This document shows positions 27,860 to 36,086 of a stretch of DNA of 64,000 nt, one piece after another. A model generated the notes under the pieces. The model was not told the origin of the DNA. It saw nothing but the letters and a program-made list of their open reading frames with translations, and did not search any database. Positions within the stretch are counted from its first letter, which is position 1. Each line of letters starts with the position of its first letter. The position numbers and the translations under genes are program-made. Source of the DNA: Bosea sp. RAC05 (GTDB lineage Bacteria; Pseudomonadota; Alphaproteobacteria; Rhizobiales; Beijerinckiaceae); the NCBI RefSeq assembly GCF_001713455.1, contig NZ_CP016464.1:4698001-4762000 (forward strand), written 5' to 3'.

Positions 27860-28861
27860 TTACGCCGGCTTCTTCGCGAGGCCGGCCGCGCTCATGGCGG
27901 AGCCCATTGCCTTGTCGCCTTCGGCCATGAAGGCCGCGAAGCCCTTCTGGTCCTGATAGGTCATGCCGAAGCCGCGCGCGTTCATGAAGTCCTGGAACTC
28001 CTTCGAATCGAAGGCCTTCTTGAGCTCCGTCATCAGCGTCGCCTGGACGGCATCCGGCAGCCCCTTCGGCCCGGCGATGCCGCGCCAGGCGCCGACGGAG
28101 TAGTTGATGCCGAGCGTCTCGTTCAGCGTCGGCACGTCCTTGAACTGCGGGTTGCGCGCCTTGGCCATGATGGCGAGGGACTTCGCCTTGCCGGCGTCGA
28201 TCATGGCGCGGGCCTCGGGCACCGAGCAGGTGACGATGTCGATGCCGCCGGCGGCGAGATCCTGCATTGCCGGGGCCGCGCCGTTGGAGGGCGCCCAGGC
28301 GACATGATTCGGCTTCAGGCCCATGGCCTGCAGCCAGCCGATCAGCGCGAGATGCCAGATGCCGCCCTGGCCGGTGCCAGAGGCCTTGAACTTGCCCTCG
28401 GGCGCGGCCTTGATCGCGTCAGCCAGGGCCTTGATGTCCTTGTAGGGCGAGTCGGCCTTGACCTGAACGCCCGGCGGATCCTCGTTCATCAGCGCCAGCG
28501 GGGTATAGCTGGTGGGGTTCAGCTCGGTCAGGCCCTGATGGTGCATCATGGTGATTTCCACCGTGATCATGCCGATCGTGTAGCCGTCCGGCGCAGCCGT
28601 CGCGATCGCCGAATGACCGACGACGCCCGAACCGCCGGTGCGGTTGACCACGTTGAAGGGCTGGCCGAGATTCTTCTCGAGGATCGCGCCGATGATGCGC
28701 GCGGTCGCATCTGTGCCGCCGCCTGCACCCCAGGGGCAGACGAGGGTGACGGGACGGCTCGGCCACTTGGCCTGAGCGATGGCGGGGGCTGCGATGAGCC
28801 CCGATGCGCCGACGGCGGCCGCCCCGGCGAGGACACTGCGCCTGCTGATGATGTCGCTCAT
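27860..28861 (-). CDS. tctC: tripartite tricarboxylate transporter substrate-binding protein TctC (Bug family)
   Basis: A 333-residue periplasmic protein with a twin-arginine-type leader (SRRSVLAGAAAVGASGLIAAPAIAQ). Bug-family landmarks: WPSRPVTLVCPWGAGGGTDATAR (quoted in part), VVNRTGGSGVVGHSAIATAAPDGYT and the domain-closing region GTGQGGIWHLALIGW. It captures the substrate for TctAB; the ligand is unknown. The ATG follows GGGAGAAG. A 12-bp palindrome lies just upstream of this SD. Confidence 0.93.
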   Translation of the reverse strand: MSDIISRRSVLAGAAAVGASGLIAAPAIAQAKWPSRPVTLVCPWGAGGGTDATARIIGAILEKNLGQPFNVVNRTGGSGVVGHSAIATAAPDGYTIGMITVEITMMHHQGLTELNPTSYTPLALMNEDPPGVQVKADSPYKDIKALADAIKAAPEGKFKASGTGQGGIWHLALIGWLQAMGLKPNHVAWAPSNGAAPAMQDLAAGGIDIVTCSVPEARAMIDAGKAKSLAIMAKARNPQFKDVPTLNETLGINYSVGAWRGIAGPKGLPDAVQATLMTELKKAFDSKEFQDFMNARGFGMTYQDQKGFAAFMAEGDKAMGSAMSAAGLAKKPA

Positions 28862-28875
28862 TCGATTCTTCTCCC

Positions 28876-28887
28876 TAAATCGATTTA
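28876..28887 (-). promoter_or_regulatory. LacI-type operator candidate upstream of tctC
   Basis: TAAATCGATTTA is a perfect 12-bp palindrome with the central CG typical of LacI-family operators. It sits 15 bp upstream of the tctC start, immediately before the SD, where a bound repressor would block transcription. No LacI-family gene is in the window. Confidence 0.55.
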
Positions 28888-28985
28888 ATCACTGAGCGCT
28901 CCTCATCGTCGACGGGGCGCTCTTGCGTGGACGGTTGCATCTGAACCGATTGTCGCGGCAGAGACAACTGCCTTGGCAGCAATTT

Positions 28986-30410
28986 CTACAAGGCGCAGGC
29001 GACCGGCAGGACCGACGCCGCCACCGTCTCGACGATGGCACCGGTGCTGAGGTCCCGGCCGGGCGCCACGGCGGCCCGCGGCGTCAGCCCGTTCCTGGCC
29101 GCATGATCCTGCAGTGCGCTCCCGTCGGCCACGGCGTAGCTGCGCTGGGGCGCCACGCCGGCGACGAGCACCTTGTCGGACGGATTGCCGGTAACGACCC
29201 CCGCCAGCCGCCCCTGCCGGTCGAAAACCGGAGAGCCGGCCTGCCCGGGCTGGAGCGGCGCCGACACGACCGAACCGGATCCGATCGTCAGGCCCTGCCC
29301 GGGCAGGGCGAGGGACACGCGCCGCCCGCCCTCGTCGCCGAAGGCCAGCAGGAGAAGCGGCTCGCCCTCGGTGAGGGCCTCCCGGCGCAGCGGCGGCACC
29401 GACAGCGCCGCCCCTCCCTGGACCTCCAGCAGCACGAGGCCGCCTTGGACCGTCCCGCGCAGCTGGGCCGGCCGGCCTGCGACCTGCAACGCGCGACAGC
29501 CCTCGATGGCGGCGGCGGCCGTCGCCACGACGCGATCGGCCAGCGCCACGGCGACGCCATGGCGTTGCGTCGGACGAAGCTGGAGGACTGCGGCAGCCGT
29601 CGCCGCCACAGGAGCCGCGGGAACGGACGCCACGGCCGAGGCGCCGGGCAACGGACCGCTCGGGAAAGGCTCGAAGCTCGACGCGATCGCGATCACCAGC
29701 TTGTCGACGGTGCCCGACAGCGCCTTGTCGTAGCCGATCGAGAAGCCGCGCAGTCCCGTCGGGCCGGCGGCGAGGCGGCGGTAGAACTTGCCGGTCGGCG
29801 TCTCGCCGGTGACGACGAAGAAATCCGGCCGCAGCAGCTTGTAGGTGATCTTGCGGCCCGGATTGTTCGGCGTCGGCGCTGTCGCCTTCTCGTAGACGGC
29901 CTCCAGCGTTTCCCCCGGGGGCGTCGCCGAAGTGTCCAGCGTGATCTTGCCGTCGGCGCTCTGCCAGCGACTGCCCGACGGCGAGACGTCCCGTTTCGGC
30001 AGGACCGCCATGGGGATACCGATGCGCAGGCCCGTGCGCTCGTCGGCGATCACGCGGAAGCCCGCCGCCTCGCGCGCCGCCTGCGCCGCCTGGGCGAGGC
30101 TGCGCCGCTCGGCCGAGGTCAGGATGCCGTCGGCCGCGCCCTTGCCGGCCTTGAAGGCGTTGATCGCACGGAAGGTGAGCGGCCCGTAGCTGCCGCTGAC
30201 GGCACCGTTGAAGTGCCCGCTCCAGATCAGATCGGCCTGGATCGCCCGGCGCTCCGGCTCGGGCAGGCTCTCGAAACCGGCCTGGGCCGCGGCCAGCTGC
30301 GGATTGGCCGCGGGGGCGGGGGCCTGTGCAAGTGCCCCGGCGGACAGCGCCGCGCAGACAGGCAGCATCAGCGCCGCAGACACGATCAGACGCAACGAAC
30401 GGGCTCTCAT
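28986..30410 (-). CDS. secreted trypsin-fold protein lacking the catalytic triad, with N-terminal helical domain
   Basis: A 474-residue secreted protein. A signal peptide (LIVSAALMLPVCAALSAGALAQ) is followed by a small domain resembling peptidoglycan-binding-like repeats (AIQADLIWSGHFNGAVSGSYGPLTFRAINAFK in residues about 50-95), a central domain, and a C-terminal domain with the plan of a trypsin/HtrA protease. All three catalytic positions look replaced: the TAAHxxxGC-like motif reads ATAAAAIEGC (His to Ala, about residue 298), the D-LAVL position reads GGLVLLEV (Asp to Gly), and the GDSGSP motif reads GQAGSP (Ser to Ala, about 391). It may therefore be a binding pseudoprotease. GGAGG, 6 nt before ATG 30410, fixes the start. 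It is divergent from the alpha-2-macroglobulin gene. Confidence 0.75.
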   Translation of the reverse strand: MRARSLRLIVSAALMLPVCAALSAGALAQAPAPAANPQLAAAQAGFESLPEPERRAIQADLIWSGHFNGAVSGSYGPLTFRAINAFKAGKGAADGILTSAERRSLAQAAQAAREAAGFRVIADERTGLRIGIPMAVLPKRDVSPSGSRWQSADGKITLDTSATPPGETLEAVYEKATAPTPNNPGRKITYKLLRPDFFVVTGETPTGKFYRRLAAGPTGLRGFSIGYDKALSGTVDKLVIAIASSFEPFPSGPLPGASAVASVPAAPVAATAAAVLQLRPTQRHGVAVALADRVVATAAAAIEGCRALQVAGRPAQLRGTVQGGLVLLEVQGGAALSVPPLRREALTEGEPLLLLAFGDEGGRRVSLALPGQGLTIGSGSVVSAPLQPGQAGSPVFDRQGRLAGVVTGNPSDKVLVAGVAPQRSYAVADGSALQDHAARNGLTPRAAVAPGRDLSTGAIVETVAASVLPVACAL

Positions 30411-30634
30411 GATCGCCTCCCACCCCGACGGCCGGCATTGAGCGTCAGATCGACAGCCCCTGCAAGCGATTCCGGCAGCGCATCGCGGTCCGGCCAATGC
30501 CGCCCGCCCGCTCGCCGCGCGCTTTCGGATTGCGCCAATCGACGCCGGTGATAGCCTGCCGCCGCGACCACACCCGTCATCCGGTCTTGGCCCTGGGCAG
30601 CCGGAATGCGGGACGTCATCTGGAGGAAATGCCC

Positions 30635-33600
30635 ATGCGCCTGTTGCCCCGCCTCGCGCTGGTTCTGGGCCTGAGCCTCGCCGCCCACCCCGCCTTCGCG
30701 CAGAAGGCCTATGTCCGCAACGACCTCGCCGCCGACGGCCAGCGGCTCGAAGAGCGCCTCAAGCGCGAGGTCTCCGCCGGCGCCCGCTCGGCCGCCGATC
30801 TGGTGCGAGCCGGCGAGGCCGCACTCGCCCGGGGCGATGCCCGCGCCGCCCTGCCCCAGGCCAATGCCGCCGTCGTCGCCGAGCCCGCCAGCGCGGCCGG
30901 TTGGCGCCTGATGGCGCGCGCCGCCAACGCCATCGAGCCGCGCGACTATCGCGAGCGCTGGGAATTGCGCGAGCGCGCCATCAGCGCCGCCTATCTCGCC
31001 TATCAGCGCGCCACGAGCCGCAATGACGAAGCCGCCTCGCTGGGCCTGCTCGCCCGCATCTTCGAGAAGAACGAACTCTGGCGCCCGGCGCTGACGACCT
31101 ATCGCCTCAGCCTGGATCTCGTCGACAACGCCTCGTTGCGCACCGCCTATGAGGGCCTGCGCGAGCAGCGCGGCTTCCGCCTGACCGGCAACAAGGTCGA
31201 TGCCGATGCCGCGAGCCCGCGCGCCTGCTTCGAGTTCTCCGAACCGCTGGCGCGCGGCCGTATCGATTTCGCCCCTTACGTCGCCATCTCCGGCGGCAAG
31301 GGCGATTTCGCCGTCACCGCCGAGGACCGCCAGATCTGCGTCGATGGCCTGCGCCATGGCGAGCGCTACGGCTTCGTCATCCGCCAGGGCGTGCCCTCGG
31401 CGATCCCCGACGAGAAGCTGCTGAAATCCGCCGATTACGAGGTCTATGTCCGCGACCGCACCCCTTCGGTGCGCTTCACCGGCAAGAACTACGTCCTGCC
31501 GCGCACCGGCCAGCAGGGCGTGCCGGTCGTCTCCGTCAATGCGGACAGGCTCGACCTCGAGGTCATGCGCATCGGCGACCGCAACCTGATCAATTCGGTC
31601 CATTCCGAGGATTTCCTCGGCCAGCTCGGCGCCTATCAGTCGAAGCAGATCGAAAACGATAAGGGCCAGCGCGTCTGGACCGGCTCGATGGAGGTCAAAT
31701 CCGAGCTGAACAAGGACGTCGTCACCGCTTTCCCGGTGGTGGAGGCCGTCGGCGCGCTGAAACCCGGCGTCTATGTGATGTTCGCCAGGGCGAGCGGCGG
31801 CCGCGCACCCGCGCCATCCGACGGCGATGGCGACTATGACGACGGGACGACGCGCGCAACCCAATGGTTCGTCGTCTCCGATCTCGGCCTGACCTCCTTC
31901 TCCGGCCCCGACGGCGTGCATGTGCTGGTGCGCTCGCTCTCCGACGCAGCGCCCGTCGCCAATGCCGAGCTGCGCCTGCTGGCGAAGAACAACGAGGTGC
32001 TGGCGACGCTCCGCTCCGACGCCAACGGCTATGCCCGCTTCGATGCCGGCCTCGCCAAGGGCCAGGGCGGCAATGCGCCCGGCCTCGTCACCGCCTCGCT
32101 CGCCGAGGATTACGGCTTCCTCGACCTGAAGCAGACGGCCTTCGATCTTTCGGACCGTGGCGTGAAGGGCCGCGTCGCCCCGGCAGGTCTGGACGCTTAT
32201 CTCTACACCGAGCGCGGCGTCTACCGCTCCGGCGAGACGGTTTATCTCACGACCCTGCTGCGCGATGCCCGCGGCGCCGCCGTCACCGGTCTGCCGCTGA
32301 CACTCGTCGTCAAGCGGCCCGACGGCGTCGAGTATCGCCGCCGCCAGGTCGAGGACCAGGGCGCCGGCGGGCGCGCCCATTCGATCCCGCTTTTGTCAGG
32401 CGCCGCGACCGGCACCTGGCGCGTCCAGGCCTATGCCGATCCCAAGGGCCCGGCGATCGGCGAGGTCTCCTTCCTCGTCGAGGACTACGTTCCCGAGCGG
32501 CTCGAACTGACCCTGTCACCGAAGGCGCCCGTCCTGCAGGCCGGCCAGCCGGCCGAGATCGACGTCAGCGCGCGTTATCTCTACGGGGCGCCGGGCTCAG
32601 GCCTCGACGTGACCGGTTCGATGACGATCCGGGCCGCCGGCCAGTCGGCCATTCCGGGTTTCGCCGGCTATCAGGTCGGCCTCACCGACGAGGCCTTCGA
32701 GCCGGTCCAGTCCGAATTCGAGGAGAGCACCACGACCGACGCCGCCGGCAAGGTCACCGTGGCCAACCCGGTGGCGCAGCCGGAGACCAACCGCCCGCTC
32801 GAGGCCGAGTTCACCATCCGCGTCGGCGAACCCGGCGGGCGCGCCATCGCCCGCTCCGTCACCCTGCCGATCGTGCCCAAGGGCGCCGCCATCGGCGTGC
32901 GCAAGGCCTTCAAGGACGGCGAACTCGGCAACGGCCAGACCGCGACCTTCGACGTCATCATGGCCAATGGCGACGGCCGCCGCCTCGCGAGGGTCGGCGT
33001 GAAATGGACCCTGTCCAAGGTCACCCGCAACTATCAGTGGTTCTTCCAGGACGGCCGCTGGAACTATGAGGGCGTCAAGTCGACCCGCCGCGTCGCCGAT
33101 GGCGAGGTCGCGGTCACGGAGGCCGCGCCCGCCCGCATCGCCGCGCCCGTCGAATGGGGCAACTACCGGCTCGACGTCGCCGCCGACGGACCGGACGCGA
33201 CCGAAACCTCTGTCTCCTTCAGCGTCGGCTACGAGGCCGACAAGACCGCCGACACGCCCGACGTGCTCGATGTCATCATCGACAAGGCGGCTTACGCGGA
33301 TGGCGAAAGCCTGAATGTCCGCCTCAGCCCGCGCTTCGCCGGCAAGGCGACGCTCGCGGTCATCACCGATCGCGTTGTCGATCTCCGCACCATCGACATC
33401 GCCACCGGCGGCACCACCGGCGGCACCACCGCGAGCATTCCGGTCAAGGCCGAATGGGGAGCCGGCGCCTATCTCGTCGTGCTCGCCCACCGGCCGATGG
33501 ACGCCGCCGCCAAGCGCCTGCCCGGCCGGGCCATCGGCCTGTCCTGGTTCTCGATCGGCAAGGAGAGCCGCACGCTGGCGCTCGATCTCGGCGCCCCGCC

Positions 33601-35896
33601 TCTCGTGCGCCCGCTTTCGACGCTGTCGCTGCCGGTGAAGGTCACCGGCGCCCAGGCCGGCGAGGAGGCCTTCATCACGGTCGCCGCCGTCGACGTCGGC
33701 ATCCTGAACCTCACCCGGTTCGAAAGCCCCGATCCGAGCAAGTTCTTCTTCGGCCAGCGCCAGATCGGGCACGAGCTGCGCGACCTCTATGGCTATCTGA
33801 TCGACGGCATGCAGGGCACGCGCGGCGCGATCCGCAGCGGCGGCGACGCCGCGCCCTCCCTCGAAGGCGAGAAGCCGACGCAGGAGCCGGTCGCCCGCTA
33901 TTCCGGCGTGGTCAAGGTCGGCCCCGACGGCATCGCGAAGGTCGATTTCGAGCTGCCGGCCTTCAACGGCTCGCTGCGCGTCATGGCGGTCGCATGGTCG
34001 GCCGGCCGCACCGGCCAGGCCAGCACGGAGGTCATCGTGCGCGATCCGGTGGTCGCGCAGGCGACGCTGCCGCGCTTCCTCGCCATCGGCGACCAGTCGC
34101 GCTTCCATCTCCAGATCGACAATGTCGAGGGCCCGGCCGGCCCCTATCTCGTCGATCTCGACATTCGCGGCCCGGTGCTGGTGCCGACCGACGCCACCCG
34201 CCGGACGATCCAGCTCGCCGCCGGGGCCAAGGCCCAGATGACGATCCCCGTCACCGCCGCCGGCCTCGGCCGTGCCGAATTCGATGTCCGCATCAGCGGT
34301 CCCGGCGGCGTCGGCACCGTGCAGAACCTCGCCGTCCGGGTGCAGCCTTCCGCGGCCACGATCGCCCGCCGGATCGTGCGCCCGATCCCCGGCAATGGCG
34401 GCGCGATCACCGTCTCGGCCGATCTCCTGGCCGATCTCGTGCCCGGCTCCGGCCAGGTCTCGGTCTCGGTCTCGCCGCTCGCTTCGCTCGACGTGCCCGC
34501 CTTGCTCAAGGCGCTCGACCGCTACCCCTATGGCTGCACCGAGCAGACGGTGAGCCGCGCCATGCCGCTGCTCCATGTCAACCGGCTCGCCTCGCTCGAG
34601 CATCTCGCACTCGACGCCAATGCCGATGAGCGAGTGCAGACCGCGATCGAGCGCGTGCTCGCCCGCCAGGGCGCCAACGGCTCCTTCGGCCTCTGGGGCG
34701 TCGGCGGCGACGATCTCTGGCTCGACGCCTTCACGGCGGACTTCCTGACGCGGGCCCGCGAGCGCCAGTTCCCGGTGCCGCAGACCGCCTTCAACCTCGC
34801 GCTCGACCGGCTGCGCAACCAGGTCGTCAACACCGGCGACATCGTCAAGGAGGAGGCGGCCGGCATCGCCTATGCCCTCTATGTGCTCGCCCGCAACGGC
34901 CGCCCGGTGATGGGCGACCTGCGCTACCTCGCCGACAACAAGCTCGCCGATTTCGCCACACCCATGGCCCGTGCCCAGATCGGTGCAGCGCTCTCGGCGC
35001 TCGGCGATCGCGGCCGCGGCCGCGCCGCCTTCGTCAGCGCGCTGGCCGGGCTGCAGGAGCGCGGCGACGACGGCCTGTCGCGGCCCGATTACGGCTCGCG
35101 CCTGCGCGACGGCGCCGCGGTTCTCGCGCTGATCGCGGAATCGGCCGGTGACCGGGCCGAGATCGGCCGCGCCGCCGCGATCCTCGACGGCGCCCGCAAC
35201 GCGGCCCGCTCCACCTCGACGCAGGAGCAGGCCTGGATGGTGCTCGCCGCCCAGGCGATGGCGAAGGATGCCGAAGGCATGACGCTGACCGTCGACGGCA
35301 CGGAGCGGAAGGGGCCGCTCTACCGCACCCTCTCCGCCGCGGCGCTGGAACAGAAGCCGCTGACGGTCGCCAACCCCGCCGCCGCGACCGCCCAGGCGGT
35401 CATCACCGTCGCGGGCATTCCGACCGGCGCCGAGCCCGCCCTCAACCAGGGCTTCGGACTGGAACGCGTGATCTACACGATGAAGGGCGAGAAGGCCGAC
35501 CCGGCCCGGCTGCGCCAGAACGAGCGCTATGTCGTGGCGCTCACGGTCACCGAGCCGGCCAGCCGCTTTGGCCGGCTGCTCCTCGTCGATCCTGTCCCCG
35601 CCGGGCTCGAGATCGAGAACGCCAACCTGACCGAAGGCGCGTCTGTCGCCGGCCTCGACTGGCTGAAGCAGGAGGTCTACCCGGTCCATACCGAGGCGCG
35701 CGACGACCGCTACGTCGCCGCCTTCGAGCGTTCGGGCGGTAACGACCAGAAGCTCGTCTACACGGTCGCCTACATCGCCCGCGCCGTCTCGCCCGGGCGC
35801 TATGTGGCGCCTGCCGCCGTCATCGAGGACATGTACCGCCCCGACCACTTCGGGCGGACCGGCTTCGGCACGGTGGACATCGCCTCGGCGCGGTGA
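30635..35896 (+). CDS. bacterial alpha-2-macroglobulin with thioester motif
   Basis: A 1753-residue secreted protein with an N-terminal signal peptide (LALVLGLSLAAHPAFAQ) and no lipobox, followed by MG domains (for example YLYTERGVYRSGETVYLTTL) and the thioester domain. The CxEQ motif is intact (YPYGCTEQTVSRAMPLLH, Cys1301 and Gln1304), so it can form the bait-and-trap thioester used to snare proteases. The C-terminal domain is present. It is paired with the downstream penicillin-binding protein 1C gene, the usual yfhM-pbpC arrangement, suggesting periplasmic protection during wall repair. GGAGGA is 7 nt from ATG 30635; ATG 30629 is less well spaced. Confidence 0.94.
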   Translation: MRLLPRLALVLGLSLAAHPAFAQKAYVRNDLAADGQRLEERLKREVSAGARSAADLVRAGEAALARGDARAALPQANAAVVAEPASAAGWRLMARAANAIEPRDYRERWELRERAISAAYLAYQRATSRNDEAASLGLLARIFEKNELWRPALTTYRLSLDLVDNASLRTAYEGLREQRGFRLTGNKVDADAASPRACFEFSEPLARGRIDFAPYVAISGGKGDFAVTAEDRQICVDGLRHGERYGFVIRQGVPSAIPDEKLLKSADYEVYVRDRTPSVRFTGKNYVLPRTGQQGVPVVSVNADRLDLEVMRIGDRNLINSVHSEDFLGQLGAYQSKQIENDKGQRVWTGSMEVKSELNKDVVTAFPVVEAVGALKPGVYVMFARASGGRAPAPSDGDGDYDDGTTRATQWFVVSDLGLTSFSGPDGVHVLVRSLSDAAPVANAELRLLAKNNEVLATLRSDANGYARFDAGLAKGQGGNAPGLVTASLAEDYGFLDLKQTAFDLSDRGVKGRVAPAGLDAYLYTERGVYRSGETVYLTTLLRDARGAAVTGLPLTLVVKRPDGVEYRRRQVEDQGAGGRAHSIPLLSGAATGTWRVQAYADPKGPAIGEVSFLVEDYVPERLELTLSPKAPVLQAGQPAEIDVSARYLYGAPGSGLDVTGSMTIRAAGQSAIPGFAGYQVGLTDEAFEPVQSEFEESTTTDAAGKVTVANPVAQPETNRPLEAEFTIRVGEPGGRAIARSVTLPIVPKGAAIGVRKAFKDGELGNGQTATFDVIMANGDGRRLARVGVKWTLSKVTRNYQWFFQDGRWNYEGVKSTRRVADGEVAVTEAAPARIAAPVEWGNYRLDVAADGPDATETSVSFSVGYEADKTADTPDVLDVIIDKAAYADGESLNVRLSPRFAGKATLAVITDRVVDLRTIDIATGGTTGGTTASIPVKAEWGAGAYLVVLAHRPMDAAAKRLPGRAIGLSWFSIGKESRTLALDLGAPPLVRPLSTLSLPVKVTGAQAGEEAFITVAAVDVGILNLTRFESPDPSKFFFGQRQIGHELRDLYGYLIDGMQGTRGAIRSGGDAAPSLEGEKPTQEPVARYSGVVKVGPDGIAKVDFELPAFNGSLRVMAVAWSAGRTGQASTEVIVRDPVVAQATLPRFLAIGDQSRFHLQIDNVEGPAGPYLVDLDIRGPVLVPTDATRRTIQLAAGAKAQMTIPVTAAGLGRAEFDVRISGPGGVGTVQNLAVRVQPSAATIARRIVRPIPGNGGAITVSADLLADLVPGSGQVSVSVSPLASLDVPALLKALDRYPYGCTEQTVSRAMPLLHVNRLASLEHLALDANADERVQTAIERVLARQGANGSFGLWGVGGDDLWLDAFTADFLTRARERQFPVPQTAFNLALDRLRNQVVNTGDIVKEEAAGIAYALYVLARNGRPVMGDLRYLADNKLADFATPMARAQIGAALSALGDRGRGRAAFVSALAGLQERGDDGLSRPDYGSRLRDGAAVLALIAESAGDRAEIGRAAAILDGARNAARSTSTQEQAWMVLAAQAMAKDAEGMTLTVDGTERKGPLYRTLSAAALEQKPLTVANPAAATAQAVITVAGIPTGAEPALNQGFGLERVIYTMKGEKADPARLRQNERYVVALTVTEPASRFGRLLLVDPVPAGLEIENANLTEGASVAGLDWLKQEVYPVHTEARDDRYVAAFERSGGNDQKLVYTVAYIARAVSPGRYVAPAAVIEDMYRPDHFGRTGFGTVDIASAR

Positions 35897-35931
35897 AGGC
35901 GTGAGCTCGCCCGTGTCCGGCGCAGGCGCCT

Positions 35932-36086
35932 CCCCTCCCCCTCGTGGGGAGGGGCTGGGGGTGGGGGGCGTCCCGCCAGGCGAGCGGCTCACGAATGATG
36001 CGCTGGATCGGCGCTCAGGGAGCGAAGAAAAGGACGATCTTGCCTTTGCGCCCCCCACCCCTGCCCCTCCCCACGAGGGGGAGGGG
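35932..36086. repeat. 155-bp GC-rich palindromic element at the start of pbpC
   Basis: Two nearly perfect inverted arms of 39 and 38 bp (35932-35970 and 36049-36086) differ by one substitution and one indel. The left arm starts CCCCTCCCCCTCGTGGGGAG. The central 78 bp are unrelated to the arms. The element is in frame with pbpC and translated, and its left arm contains the best SD and GTG start of that gene. Confidence 0.85.

Noticed and set aside
28968..28979. CTGCCTTGGCAG hairpin near the end of the trypsin-fold gene
   Set aside because: Only a 5-bp stem with a 2-nt loop, and no T tract; too weak to call a terminator.
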